DNA of 28,030 bases from VBCK01 sp036270655 (lineage in GTDB: Bacteria > Pseudomonadota > Gammaproteobacteria > Burkholderiales > Burkholderiaceae_F), in the NCBI GenBank assembly GCA_036270655.1, contig DATBCD010000069.1, forward strand, positions 1 to 28,030, written 5' to 3'. Each line of letters opens with the position of its first letter. Position 1 is the first letter of the stretch. Positions 15,898 through 24,738 of this stretch are shown one piece after another. The position numbers and the translations under genes are program-made. Under the pieces are notes generated by a model that saw nothing but the letters and a program-made list of their open reading frames with translations, did no database searches and had not been told where the DNA came from.

Positions 15898-16647
15898 TCA
15901 CTGGCCACAGTGCCTCGGCACCAGGATTTCCTCGGCGTGGCCCCGATCCAATCCCACCCGATCGGCGCGGCCGATCAGCACGTAGAAGCCCGATACGCCG
16001 TCGCCGACCACCGCTATCGTATTGAGCTCGCGCTGCTGCAGCGTGTCGTCCGCCGTCGCCGCCCGCTGAAACGGGGTCGGCCGCTGTAGCGCGGCCACGT
16101 GAACGATCCGATACGAATGGCCGAACAGCTCCAGGATCGGGCGCGAGGCGCCCTCGCGCACCCACCGCCTGATGGCGTCGCGCACTTCCGGGCGGACGAA
16201 ATCGATGTGGATGTGCAGTTGATCCTGTGAGCGTCCCCAGCGCGAATTGATGGCCAGTGCGATGTCGTCCGGGCGCACGTCCGATCGGCCGGAGGCGGCG
16301 ATCACGCGGTCGCGCGCGGCCCAGGCGTCGGCGAAGTAATCCGGCTCGTCGTCGCGCAACAGTTCGGGGCTCTCGACTCCGATGCGACGCGCCGTCGGAA
16401 TCAACAGGTAATGGGTCGCACCGCACCGGTCCTTCAGTACCGCCTCACCCAGCGCGCGATTGCACTGGAGGGTCGGCACCGGCGCCCACCCTTGATTGCA
16501 ACCGGCGTCGACCAGAACCCACAACGCGTTCGAGTGACCCGGCGGCGCAGGCGATCCGCACGCTTGCACCGCAATGAAGGCGATGAACAGGCCGATGCAG
16601 GCGCCGAGCCTGCGGCTGGCGCCACGGCTGAAGGATATGGGGCTCAA
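15898..16647 (-). CDS. cdh: CDP-diacylglycerol diphosphatase
   Basis: A 249-residue enzyme hydrolysing CDP-diacylglycerol to phosphatidic acid and CMP, anchored at the inner membrane or periplasm. The HIT-like active region reads INSRWGRSQDQLHIHIDFVRP (His145 and His147), very close to the equivalent block of Escherichia coli Cdh. Further conserved parts are THYLLIPTARRIGVESP and the FYVLIGRAD tail. Residues 14-30 form a signal peptide or anchor; AVQAC at 26-30 resembles a weak lipobox. No ATG or GTG exists between the upstream in-frame stop and the conserved region; the TTG at 16647 is the likeliest start but has no good ribosome binding site. It lies 37 bases upstream of the ABM gene and co-directional with two other lipid-active enzymes. 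Confidence 0.88.
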   Translation of the reverse strand: MSPISFSRGASRRLGACIGLFIAFIAVQACGSPAPPGHSNALWVLVDAGCNQGWAPVPTLQCNRALGEAVLKDRCGATHYLLIPTARRIGVESPELLRDDEPDYFADAWAARDRVIAASGRSDVRPDDIALAINSRWGRSQDQLHIHIDFVRPEVRDAIRRWVREGASRPILELFGHSYRIVHVAALQRPTPFQRAATADDTLQQRELNTIAVVGDGVSGFYVLIGRADRVGLDRGHAEEILVPRHCGQ

Positions 16648-16701
16648 AGCAAGATTGCCGCAAACCGGTTCGGGTCATGCTAGCGCAAGGCCCTCTCCCC
16701 A

Positions 16702-16770
16702 GCCCTTTCCGGCCTTCGGCCGGAAAGGGCATTAGAGGAAGAGAACGAGGGGGCTGGGCTGGCCCCCTCG
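16702..16770. repeat. Two strong hairpins between the TonB receptor gene and cdh
   Basis: A perfect 13-bp stem (16702-16714 with 16718-16730, loop TTC) is followed by a perfect 9-bp stem (16746-16754 with 16762-16770, loop of seven). They are flanked by CCCTCTCCCC and GAGGAAGAG-like sequence, in the style of extragenic palindromic repeats. The 200-base gap contains no gene. Neither hairpin is followed by a T-run in either direction, so they are more likely REP-like elements or mRNA-end stabilisers than intrinsic terminators. Confidence 0.65.
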
Positions 16771-16847
16771 TGCTCCCCCCAGCCAATGTGAACGGCTGAT
16801 CGCATGCACCTAAAGCAGTTCCGGCTTGCGGTAGGGAAGGATGAGCC

Positions 16848-19133
16848 TCAGCGGTCCTCGTCGGTCGCAAAGCTGACGATCAGCCAGATTCCGCGCGGCG
16901 CGGCGACCGAGCGGAACTGCTCGGCCGGCCAGGTCGCCGGGTCGCTGTTGTAACTTCGACCCGGGCCCGAAAACGCGTTGCGCCCCAGCTGCCCGTAGGT
17001 CGAGAAGGTCCGATCGAACAGGTTGTCCACGCGCAGCGCGGCTTCCCAGCGCGGCGCGGGACGGTAGCGCCCCTCCAGGCTGAACACGAAGAAGCCGGCG
17101 ACCGGTCCGTTCACATCGCGGTTGTTTTCGTCGCCGCGCGCGAACACCCCCGACTGCCCGCTCGCCTGGGCCGCGACCGACCACTGCTCGCCCAGCTCGG
17201 CGTTCACCGTGAATTTCAGGATGTGGCGCGGGATCCCCGGGATCCGGTCACCCGAAGCGACGGCGATGTCGGTGCAGGTCGCGCACGTCAGCGGCCTGGC
17301 CGTCGAGTTGGCCGGGCTGTTCAGGATCAGCGGCGTGCGATAGGTCGCATCGATCAGGCTGTACTGGCCGCCCAGGGTCCATCGGCCCGCGCGCAGGTCC
17401 AGCCCGCTTTCCAGTCCGCGCCGGCGCGTCCTGCCGACGTTCTGGAAGTAACCGGCGCTGATCGCCCCTCCCTGGCTGCTGATGAACTGGATGTCGTCGT
17501 TCAGCTCGGTATCGAAGCCGGATACGCGCCATTTCAGCCCATTGGAGTGACCGCGCGCGCCCAACTCGTAGGTGCGCGAGATCACCGGCTTCAGTGCCGG
17601 GTCGCTGGCGAAAGCGTTCGGCAGGCTGCACGGCGCGTTCGGGTTGGCGCAGGTCAGCTCGATTGCCGTCGGCGCACGCATGCCCTCGTTGTAGGCCACA
17701 TAGGCGGTGAGCGCCGGCGAAGGATTGAACGTCAGGCCGCTGGCCGGATTGAAGCGCACGAAGCTGTGGTGCCCATTTAACGCGGTGCCGAGCTGATCGT
17801 TCAACTCGATCGCGGCGCGGTTGAACCGCCCCGAAACGGTCCAGTAGGTGCGCGAGTCGAGTGCCCAGGTGTCGGTGCCGTACAGTCCTTCGTAGGTGCT
17901 GGTGGATTTCAGGCTGGTCGCCAGCACGATCGGCAGCGTGGACAGCGTTCCGCGGTCGGCGCTGATCGGCGCGTCCTGGGTGGACTGGGTGAAATCGACG
18001 TCGCCGCGGTCGATGCCGGCGCCGACCACCAGCGTGTTCTTGTGGCCGGCCACATCCGCCAGGTAAGTCAGCTGGATCGAGCCGCCGGGCCGGCGTTCGC
18101 CGATGCCGTTCAGCGCGTTGCTGGCCGGAAAGTCGCCGGGCGCGGGCGGCGGCACGAAATTGCTGTTCACGTTGCTGTTGAACACCGTGCTCGACACGAA
18201 GCGGTAGTACGCGTCGGCCCCCAGCAGCAACTGGTCGGTCAGATAGTGGCTGCCTTTCAAATTGAACAGCGCCAGCCGGTTGGTCGTGATATCCGGCCAT
18301 GAATAGTCCTGCGACGGCGTGTTCAGCCACGAGCGGGGCAGCGTCTGCGAGCCCTGCAGCCGGTTGTCGGCGAACGTGAAGCTCAGATCCAGGTCGCTGG
18401 TCGCATCCTGGTAGCCTGTCTTCGCGAACACCTGCTGCACCCGGCTCGGACTTCGTTCGGACCAGCCGCGCTGGTCGAACACGGTGCCGGCCAGAAAGTA
18501 ATCGATGGCTTTGCCGTGACCGCCGGTTTCGAACTCGACCGAACGCCGTCCGAACGAGCCTGCCGTCGCGTCGACCGACGTTCCAAGAAACTCGAATCCG
18601 CTCTTCGTCGTCACGGCCACGGCGCCGCCCAGCGAATTGAGCCCGAACACCGGGTTGGAGCCGGGAATCACGGTCACGCGGGCGATCGCGTTGCGCGGGA
18701 TCAGATCCCAGTCGACCGTGTCGCCCAGCGCCGCGTTGGCTCGCACGCCGTCGACGAACACGGACAGCCCTTGCGGAGTGCCCAATACGGGGGATGCGGT
18801 GAAGCCCCGGAAGTTCAGGTCGGTCTGAAACGGGTTGCCCTGGGTATCGTTGACGCTGGCGCTGCCCAAGGCGCGATTGAGCACGCCGGCGGTGTCCACC
18901 GCGCGCGATGCGCGCACCTGGTCGCCTGAAATCGTCTGCACGTTGGCCGGGACCTGCTCCGGAGGCAGGCCGATACCCGGCAACGGCGTGGTTCCGATCA
19001 CCTCGATGCGCGGCAGATCGAGCTGCGTTGCCGGATTTTCCTGACCCCGGACGGGCCCGCCTGCAACGAGCAACGCCAAAGTCAGCGCCACCGGTCCGCC
19101 ACGCCGCGGACCGCGCGCCCCTGAGCCAATCAT
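16848..19133 (-). CDS. TonB-dependent outer-membrane receptor
   Basis: A 761-residue receptor. The signal peptide covers about residues 1-30 (PVALTLALLVAGGPVRGQ). A TonB-box-like RIEVIGTT and a plug domain follow (about 45-170: TAGVLNRALGSASVND, FQTDLNFRGF, GLSVFVDGVR, RVTVIPGSNPVFGLNSLGGAVAVTT). The rest is a 22-stranded barrel with typical segments (YVAYNEGMRAPTAIELTC, YELGARG, FFVFSLEGRYRPAPRWEAALRVDNLFDR). The cysteine-containing CANPNAPCS and CATCTD stretches lie in presumed extracellular loops. It imports an unidentified ligand using TonB energy; the sequence does not indicate siderophore, vitamin or sugar. The start at 19133 is fixed by the ribosome binding site AGGAGG at 19142-19137 on the minus strand. 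It is divergent from the ABC transporter genes, which may share its substrate or regulation, but this is speculative. Confidence 0.93.
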   Translation of the reverse strand: MIGSGARGPRRGGPVALTLALLVAGGPVRGQENPATQLDLPRIEVIGTTPLPGIGLPPEQVPANVQTISGDQVRASRAVDTAGVLNRALGSASVNDTQGNPFQTDLNFRGFTASPVLGTPQGLSVFVDGVRANAALGDTVDWDLIPRNAIARVTVIPGSNPVFGLNSLGGAVAVTTKSGFEFLGTSVDATAGSFGRRSVEFETGGHGKAIDYFLAGTVFDQRGWSERSPSRVQQVFAKTGYQDATSDLDLSFTFADNRLQGSQTLPRSWLNTPSQDYSWPDITTNRLALFNLKGSHYLTDQLLLGADAYYRFVSSTVFNSNVNSNFVPPPAPGDFPASNALNGIGERRPGGSIQLTYLADVAGHKNTLVVGAGIDRGDVDFTQSTQDAPISADRGTLSTLPIVLATSLKSTSTYEGLYGTDTWALDSRTYWTVSGRFNRAAIELNDQLGTALNGHHSFVRFNPASGLTFNPSPALTAYVAYNEGMRAPTAIELTCANPNAPCSLPNAFASDPALKPVISRTYELGARGHSNGLKWRVSGFDTELNDDIQFISSQGGAISAGYFQNVGRTRRRGLESGLDLRAGRWTLGGQYSLIDATYRTPLILNSPANSTARPLTCATCTDIAVASGDRIPGIPRHILKFTVNAELGEQWSVAAQASGQSGVFARGDENNRDVNGPVAGFFVFSLEGRYRPAPRWEAALRVDNLFDRTFSTYGQLGRNAFSGPGRSYNSDPATWPAEQFRSVAAPRGIWLIVSFATDEDR

Positions 19134-19341
19134 GAACCTCCTACGTTTGAAGCCCGGCTTCGTAGTCCGGTGTCTCCTGCCGCGCAACAATGGTGCACTG
19201 CTCGCTGCAGCGCAAGATGAAGGCCCGCTCGATCTGCTGTCTTATTCCGGCCTTGCGCGACATACTAGCGCCTCGGCGCAGGCCCCGAGGGCACGCCGGT
19301 ACAACGAACAAATGCGCAAGGTCGAACGAGGAGGACTCGTA
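19134..19341. promoter_or_regulatory. Divergent control region between TonB receptor and liv-type operon
   Basis: This 208-base gap must hold promoters for both directions. Strong ribosome binding sites are visible at each edge (AGGAGG on the minus strand at 19142-19137; GAGGAGG on the plus strand at about 19328-19334). I see no convincing -10/-35 pair, sigma-54 site or complete operator palindrome. Confidence 0.5.
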
Positions 19342-20601
19342 ATGAGCGAAGCGAACCGCCCGGCCGGCAGCGGCCGCCGTACCGTCCTGCGTGCCGCGCT
19401 TGCCGTCGGCGCCGCCAATCTGGCGCCGCCATTCATCCGGTCCGCGCGCGGCGAACAGCCCGTGCTGATCGGGCTCGACAACCCGCTGACCGGCACATAT
19501 GCCGGCCCCGGCAAGAACGAGCTGGCCGGCTGCGAGCTGGCAATCAGCCAGATCAATGACAAGGGCGGAATCCTGGGGCGGCCGGTGGAGCTGAAGGTCG
19601 AGGACTCCACCAGCGGCGATGCGGGCACCGCGGTGCAAAAGGCGCGCAAGCTGATCGAGCGCGATAAAGTCGATTTCCTGGTGGGCAACATCAACTCGTC
19701 GCTGGCGCTGGCGATGGCGCAGGTGAGCTTCGAGAAGGGCGTGCTGCACATCGTTCCCGGCGGACACACCGATGCGATCACCGGCGCCACCTGCCACTGG
19801 AACGTGTTCCGCGTGTGCAACGCGACCCAGATGGAAGCGAACGCCGCTGCCCAGCAGCTGATCGAAAAGGCGGGTCGCAAGTGGTACTACATCACGCCCG
19901 ACTACTCGTTCGGCCACACGCTGCAGGCCGCCCTGGAAAAGGCCGCCGAGCGGCTGGGCGGCACCAAGGTCGGTGCCGACCTGTCGCCGTTGGGCACGAC
20001 CGATTTTTCCTCGTTCCTGATCAAGGCGCAGGCGGCCAACCCGGACGTGATCCTGTTCCTGGTGCAGGGCGACGACATGATCAATGCCTTGAAGCAGGCG
20101 GTGCAGTTCGGCCTGGACAAACGCATTCATCTGGCCGGCGCCCAGCAGGAGCTCGAGTCGCTCGAGGGACTGCCGCCCGAGGCGCGGATCGGCTCCTGGG
20201 TGTTCGAGTGGTACTGGAAACAGCCCGGCGTGCCGCACGTGGCCCAGTTCGTCGAAGCGATCCGCAAGAAGACCGGCAAGGTTCCGACAGCGCGCACCTG
20301 GTTCGGCTTCGTGTCCACCTGGAGCTGCGCGCTGGCCGCCGCCGGCGCCAAGTCGCTCGACGCCGTCAAAATGGCCAAGGCGCTGGGCGGCATGAAGCTG
20401 CCGCCCGAGGTCGGACTGACGCCGGACCAGGCGTTCTATCGCGCCGAGGATCACCAGTTGATCGCGTCGCTGTATGTCGGCAACGCGCAGGCCGGCGGCA
20501 CCGATCCCGAAGACCTGTTCAACGTGGCGCACGTGATGCGGGGAATCGACGTCGCGGCCCGCGTGGAGGACAGCCCCTGCAAGCTGGTGTGGCCGTCTTG
20601 A
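19342..20601 (+). CDS. ABC transporter substrate-binding protein (Peripla_BP_6)
   Basis: A 419-residue periplasmic binding protein of the branched-chain amino acid/amide class. The N-terminus has an arginine pair before a hydrophobic stretch (SGRRTVLRAALAVGAANLAPPFIRSARG), resembling a Tat signal. The mature part has the family order: VLIGLDNPLTGTYAGPGKNELAGCELAI, INDKGGILGRPVELKVEDS, KLIERDKVDFLVGNINSSLALA, the second lobe YYITPDYSFGHTLQ, LSPLGTTDFSSFLIKAQAANPDVI and a closing segment with FYRAEDHQLIASLYV. Its ligand could be an amino acid, an amide or an aromatic acid; the family is too broad to decide. The ATG at 19342 follows GAGGAGG at good spacing. It heads the five-gene transporter operon and is separated from livH by a repeat array, an arrangement that may help over-express the binding protein. 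Confidence 0.9.
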   Translation: MSEANRPAGSGRRTVLRAALAVGAANLAPPFIRSARGEQPVLIGLDNPLTGTYAGPGKNELAGCELAISQINDKGGILGRPVELKVEDSTSGDAGTAVQKARKLIERDKVDFLVGNINSSLALAMAQVSFEKGVLHIVPGGHTDAITGATCHWNVFRVCNATQMEANAAAQQLIEKAGRKWYYITPDYSFGHTLQAALEKAAERLGGTKVGADLSPLGTTDFSSFLIKAQAANPDVILFLVQGDDMINALKQAVQFGLDKRIHLAGAQQELESLEGLPPEARIGSWVFEWYWKQPGVPHVAQFVEAIRKKTGKVPTARTWFGFVSTWSCALAAAGAKSLDAVKMAKALGGMKLPPEVGLTPDQAFYRAEDHQLIASLYVGNAQAGGTDPEDLFNVAHVMRGIDVAARVEDSPCKLVWPS

Positions 20602-20621
20602 CCGGCCTGCCCTTGTTGCCA

Positions 20622-20841
20622 CCCTCTCCCCCACCCCTCTCCCGCAAGCGGGAGAGGGGAGAGACCGGGCCTCTGACCGCCCCGCCCCTCTCTCGCAAGC
20701 GGGAAAGGGGAGAGACAGGGGCTCTGACCGCCCCGCCCCTCTCCCGCAAGCGGGGTGATACAGGACTACCCGGTAGCCGCAGGCCGAAACTGGCCATACC
20801 CTCCCCTCTCCCGCTTGCGGGAGAGGGGCCGGGGGAGAGGG
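20622..20841. repeat. Palindromic repeat array between the binding protein and livH
   Basis: Four copies of a CCCCTCTCCCGC-(AA/TT)-GCGGGAGAGGGG palindrome: 20634-20659 (perfect, 12-bp stem), 20685-20710 (two mismatches), 20736-20755 (right arm truncated) and 20803-20828 (perfect, TT centre). Copies 1-3 are spaced exactly 51 bases apart with the intervening CTCTGACCGCCCCGCC conserved. The outer arms 20622-20645 and 20817-20841 are nearly perfect inverted copies of each other, so the whole block has terminal inverted repeats. Elements of this CCCTCTCCCGC type are common extragenic repeats in proteobacteria. The last bases (GGGGGAGAGGG) act as the likely ribosome binding site of livH. Confidence 0.88.
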
Positions 20842-20845
20842 TTGC

Positions 20846-21715
20846 GTGCTTCAGCTGATCCTCTTCAATGTCTTCAACGGCCTGATCGTCGGTGCGTTCT
20901 ACGCGCTGATGGCGCTCGGGCTGTCGCTGATCCTCAACTTGAGCGGTGTGATCAACTTCGCCCACGGCGGCTTCCTGGCGCTGGGCGCCTACCTCGCCTA
21001 TACGCTGATGCCTTTCGTCGGCTTCTGGGGCGCGTTGTTGCTGGCTCCGCTGGCGACGGCCGCGGTCGGCCTGGCGGTCGAGCGGGTGCTGATCCGGCGC
21101 CTCTATGGCCGCGATCCGCTCTACAGCCTGCTGCTGACGTTCGGGCTGGCCTATATCCTGGAAGACGTGGCGCGCTACATCTGGGGCGCGCAGAGCGTGC
21201 CATTTCCGATTCCCGCTGCGCTCACACGTTCCCTGAGCACGCAGTTCTTCTTCCTGACCGGCTATCGCCTGTTCATGGTCGCGCTGGTGGGGCTGACGGT
21301 CGCGGCCCTGTTCGTGGTGCTGGCCCGCACGCGCCTGGGCATGCGCATCCGCGCCGGCACGCTGGACCTGGAGACGGTTTCGGCGCTGGGCGTGAACGTG
21401 CGCGTGCTGCGCAACCTGAACTTCGGCCTCGGCATCTACCTGGCGGGGCTGGCCGGCGTGCTGGCGGCCGGAATGCTCGGCCTGCAGCCGACCATCGGCA
21501 CCTCGCTGATCATGCCCAGCTTCGTGGCGATCATCGTGGGCGGACTGGGCAGCCTTCCGGGGACCTTGCTCGGAGGCCTGCTGATCGGAGTGGCCTCGGG
21601 GCTGGCGACCGTGTTCATGCCGTCGGCGAGCGAGGCGATCATCTTCGCGATGATGGGCCTGGTGCTGCTGGTGCGTCCGCGCGGCCTGCTCGGCGAGGAA
21701 GGACGGCTGCAATGA
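20846..21715 (+). CDS. livH: Branched-chain amino acid ABC transporter permease LivH
   Basis: A 289-residue integral membrane permease (BPD_transp_2 family) with about eight helices. It opens FNVFNGLIVGAFYALMALGLSLI and has the family block NLSGVINFAHGGFLALGAY at residues about 31-50. The cytoplasmic loop LARTRLGMRIRAGTLDLETVSALGVNV contacts the ATPases, and the closing VAIIVGGLGSLPGTLLGGLLIGV is also characteristic. With LivM it forms the transmembrane channel. The start is GTG at 20846; the upstream GGGGGAGAGGG comes from the end of the palindromic repeat, an unusual origin for a ribosome binding site. The TGA stop overlaps livM (ATGA). Confidence 0.94.
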   Translation: MLQLILFNVFNGLIVGAFYALMALGLSLILNLSGVINFAHGGFLALGAYLAYTLMPFVGFWGALLLAPLATAAVGLAVERVLIRRLYGRDPLYSLLLTFGLAYILEDVARYIWGAQSVPFPIPAALTRSLSTQFFFLTGYRLFMVALVGLTVAALFVVLARTRLGMRIRAGTLDLETVSALGVNVRVLRNLNFGLGIYLAGLAGVLAAGMLGLQPTIGTSLIMPSFVAIIVGGLGSLPGTLLGGLLIGVASGLATVFMPSASEAIIFAMMGLVLLVRPRGLLGEEGRLQ

Positions 21716-22662
21716 TCCGCGCGCAGTACCTGGGCGCGACCGCACTGCTTTGGGTCGCGCTGCTGGCAATGCCGTACTGGATCAACGCGATCGGCGGCTA
21801 TACGGAGCTGGCCAGCCGTGTCGTCGTGATGGGGCTGGCGGCCACCGCGCTGAACTTCCTGCTCGGGTACACCGGCACCCTGTCGTTCGGGCACGCCGCC
21901 TACTTCGGGCTGGGCGCCTACGGGGTAGCCATGACGCTGAAGTATCTGGCCCCGAGCACGGGCCTCGGAATGCTGATCGGGGTGGCCGTCGGCACCCTGG
22001 CCGCCGCCGCAATCGGCGCACTGATCGTGCGCAGGCGCGGCGTGTATTTCGCGATGGTGACGATCGCCTTCGGGCAGGTGTTCTATTTCATCGCGTTTCG
22101 CTGGAACAGGGTCACCGGCGGCGACGACGGGCTGACGGGGTGGCAGCGCCAGCCGCTGAACGTGGCCGGATTGCGCCTCGACATCCAGAGCCACGACACC
22201 GCGTTCTATTACCTGGCGCTCGCGTGCTTCGCGTTTTCTGCCATCGCAATGGCGCTCCTGCTGAACTCGCCGTTCGGCCGCACGCTGCAGGCGATCCGCG
22301 AAAACGAACGCCGGGCGCGCTTTCTCGGCATCGACGTGGAGCGCCATTTGTGGCTGTCCTTCGTGATCTCGTGCGCCTTCGTAAGCCTGGCCGGCACGCT
22401 GTACGCGCTGCTGAACAATTTCACCGATCCGCGCGCGCTGCGCTGGGACATGTCGGGCAACTTCGTGATGATGGCCGTGCTGGGCGGCATGCGGTCTTTC
22501 TGGGGGCCGCTGGTCGGGGCGGCCGTGTTCGTGGTGCTGCAGGACTACGTGTCGAGCCATACCGAGAACTGGATGTCGGTGGTCGGGCTGATCTTCGTGC
22601 TGGTCGTGCTGTTCTTCCCGCGCGGAGTGCTGGGCCTGCTGCGCGGCCGGGGTTCGACGTGA
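21712..22662 (+). CDS. livM: Branched-chain amino acid ABC transporter permease LivM
   Basis: A 316-residue inner-membrane permease, partner of LivH. Diagnostic segments: MGLAATALNFLLGYTGTLSFGHAAYFGLGAYG (residues about 38-68), the RRRGVYFAMVTIAFGQVFYFIAFRWNRVTGGDDGL block, the EAA-like loop NSPFGRTLQAIRENERRARFLGIDVERH, and GNFVMMAVLGGMRSFWGPLVGAAVFVVLQDY near the end. All of these occur in LivM-type permeases of normal length. It starts at ATG 21712 overlapping the livH stop; its own TGA overlaps the GTG of livG. The long open frame extending upstream of 21712 is only a shadow of livH and the repeat array. Confidence 0.94.
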   Translation: MIRAQYLGATALLWVALLAMPYWINAIGGYTELASRVVVMGLAATALNFLLGYTGTLSFGHAAYFGLGAYGVAMTLKYLAPSTGLGMLIGVAVGTLAAAAIGALIVRRRGVYFAMVTIAFGQVFYFIAFRWNRVTGGDDGLTGWQRQPLNVAGLRLDIQSHDTAFYYLALACFAFSAIAMALLLNSPFGRTLQAIRENERRARFLGIDVERHLWLSFVISCAFVSLAGTLYALLNNFTDPRALRWDMSGNFVMMAVLGGMRSFWGPLVGAAVFVVLQDYVSSHTENWMSVVGLIFVLVVLFFPRGVLGLLRGRGST

Positions 22663-23407
22663 ATCTGCTGTCCGTCGAACAGCTGTCGTGCTGTTTCGGC
22701 AGCCTGCAGGCCGTGAACCAGGTGTCGATGTCGGTCCCGCCCGGGGAGCTGCGCGCGCTGATCGGCGCCAACGGGGCGGGCAAGACGACGCTGTTCAACC
22801 TGCTCAGCGGATTCGTGGCTCCCGACAGCGGCCGCATCGTGTTCGACGGACAGGACATCACGAACCGCGTGGCGCATGAACGCGTCGGCTTGGGCATCGC
22901 ACGCACCTTTCAGATCACCGAAATCTTTCCCGAGCTCAGCGTCCACGAGAACTTGCGCATTCCGGTCGAGTCCGAGGCCGGCTTGCGGCTGCGCCCCTGG
23001 CGTTCGCGCTCCGCCGCTCGACGGGTCGAGGGGCACGTGGCCGAGCTGCTCGAGCTGGGCGGCCTGACCGACAAGTCGTGGCGCCTGGCGGGCGAGCTGT
23101 CGCACGGCGATCAGCGCACCACCGAGATTCTGATGGCGCTCGCGCTCAGGCCTCGGCTGCTGCTGCTGGACGAGCCGACCGCCGGCATGGGCGAGCGGGA
23201 AACAGTCGAGATCACGGAGCTGGTGCGGCGCCTGCATCGCGAGCGTTCGCTGACGATCCTGCTGGTCGAGCACGACATGCGAGTCGTGTTCCATCTGGCC
23301 GATCGCATCATGGTGATGGCGGAAGGATCGCTGCTGGCCGAGGGCACGCCCGAGCAGATCGCGGCCGACGAGCGGGTGCAGGCCGCCTATCTGGGGGCAG
23401 GCACGGC

Positions 23408-23411
<4 letters not shown>
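22659..23411 (+). CDS. livG: Branched-chain amino acid ABC transporter ATPase LivG
   Basis: A 250-residue ATP-binding subunit. Walker A is GANGAGKT (residues about 38-45). The LivG-type region ITNRVAHERVGLGIARTFQITEIFPELSVHENLRIPVE follows. The signature reads LSHGDQR in place of LSGGQ, as is usual for LivG-like subunits, and Walker B is LLLLDEPTAGM with a downstream LLVEHDMRVVF switch histidine. Together with LivF it powers transport. The start is GTG at 22659, overlapping the livM stop (GTGA); the open frame extends upstream only as a shadow of livM. The stop overlaps livF by ATGA. Confidence 0.93.
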
Positions 23412-24160
<749 letters not shown>

Positions 24161-24407
24161 AGCCGTTTTGCGAGCTTGTCAAGTCACGGGCCTGCGTGTC
24201 AGCCGTGGCCCCTACCCATCACATGCGGCCGCGAAACACCTGAGCGAGCGTGCCGGCCGGCCAATGCGGCGGCGATAATTCGCGTCCGCAAGCGGGCTGG
24301 CTGCTCGATCGCGGATGGCGTGAGCCCTACCGCCTGTCCCCCGTGGCATGCAGTAATGTGCCGGGCTCCCGCGTTCCGCAGGCCAGCCCCCGCTTGCACC
24401 CGCTGTC

Positions 24408-24572
24408 TTAGCGCCCCCGCCCGTCCCCGTCGTCGATCGCGGCAAAACCGGTGGCGCGGTCGGCAAACGCGGAATGATCATCGGGCGCGGGCACCAGGCG
24501 AATCTGGAAGACGCCGCAGTACGCGACGAACGCGACGATCAGGGAAGTCATCAGCAAGAATCTGAAAAGCAC
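24408..24572 (-). CDS. Small single-pass membrane protein, hypothetical
   Basis: A 54-residue open frame starting at GTG 24572, with GGAGG placed six bases upstream, a better ribosome binding site than most genes here. The N-terminal half (LFRFLLMTSLIVAFVAYCGVFQI) is one clear membrane helix preceded by an arginine. The C-terminal half is polar and acidic (PAPDDHSAFAD...IDDGDGRGR). An alternative ATG start is at residue 8. It lies in an otherwise empty 578-base gap, on the same strand as and downstream of the membrane GGDEF-EAL gene. I do not recognise the family; the coding case rests on the ribosome binding site and the membrane segment, and it could still be chance. Confidence 0.5.
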   Translation of the reverse strand: MLFRFLLMTSLIVAFVAYCGVFQIRLVPAPDDHSAFADRATGFAAIDDGDGRGR

Positions 24573-24698
24573 CGCACGCCTCCAAAATCGGTCGTCCCAG
24601 ATGCAAACTTTCCGCGATTGGTCGCATTCTTAGACACCAAGTACGTGCGAAGTTACCGGCTATTTCAGAAAAAGAAATGCCACTTCCGTCACAGCGAC

Positions 24699-24735
24699 GG
24701 CCGGGCTTGCCGGCCGAAGCCCGCAGGGCGAAGGC
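24699..24735. repeat. Palindromic element abutting the GGDEF-EAL stop codon
   Basis: Two adjacent hairpins: 24699-24704 with 24710-24715 (six pairs, loop of five), and 24713-24722 with 24726-24735, the latter built as three pairs, a GAA/GAA internal loop, four pairs and a GCA loop. The second has the same design as the second hairpin of the element in mshM. It ends three bases before the stop codon of the membrane c-di-GMP gene and may serve as its mRNA 3' end; the T-rich stretch further on is too distant for a textbook terminator. Confidence 0.55.
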
Positions 24736-24738
24736 GGG

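Noticed and set aside
19185..19215. NtrC or sigma-54 site before the binding-protein gene
   Set aside because: TGGTGCA is present as a single half-site; no second half or GG/GC pair at the right spacing.
20634..20755. CRISPR-like array in the liv operon
   Set aside because: Units repeat at 51 bases, but the intervening sequence is also conserved and only three copies exist, so these are tandem palindromic repeats rather than repeats with unique spacers.
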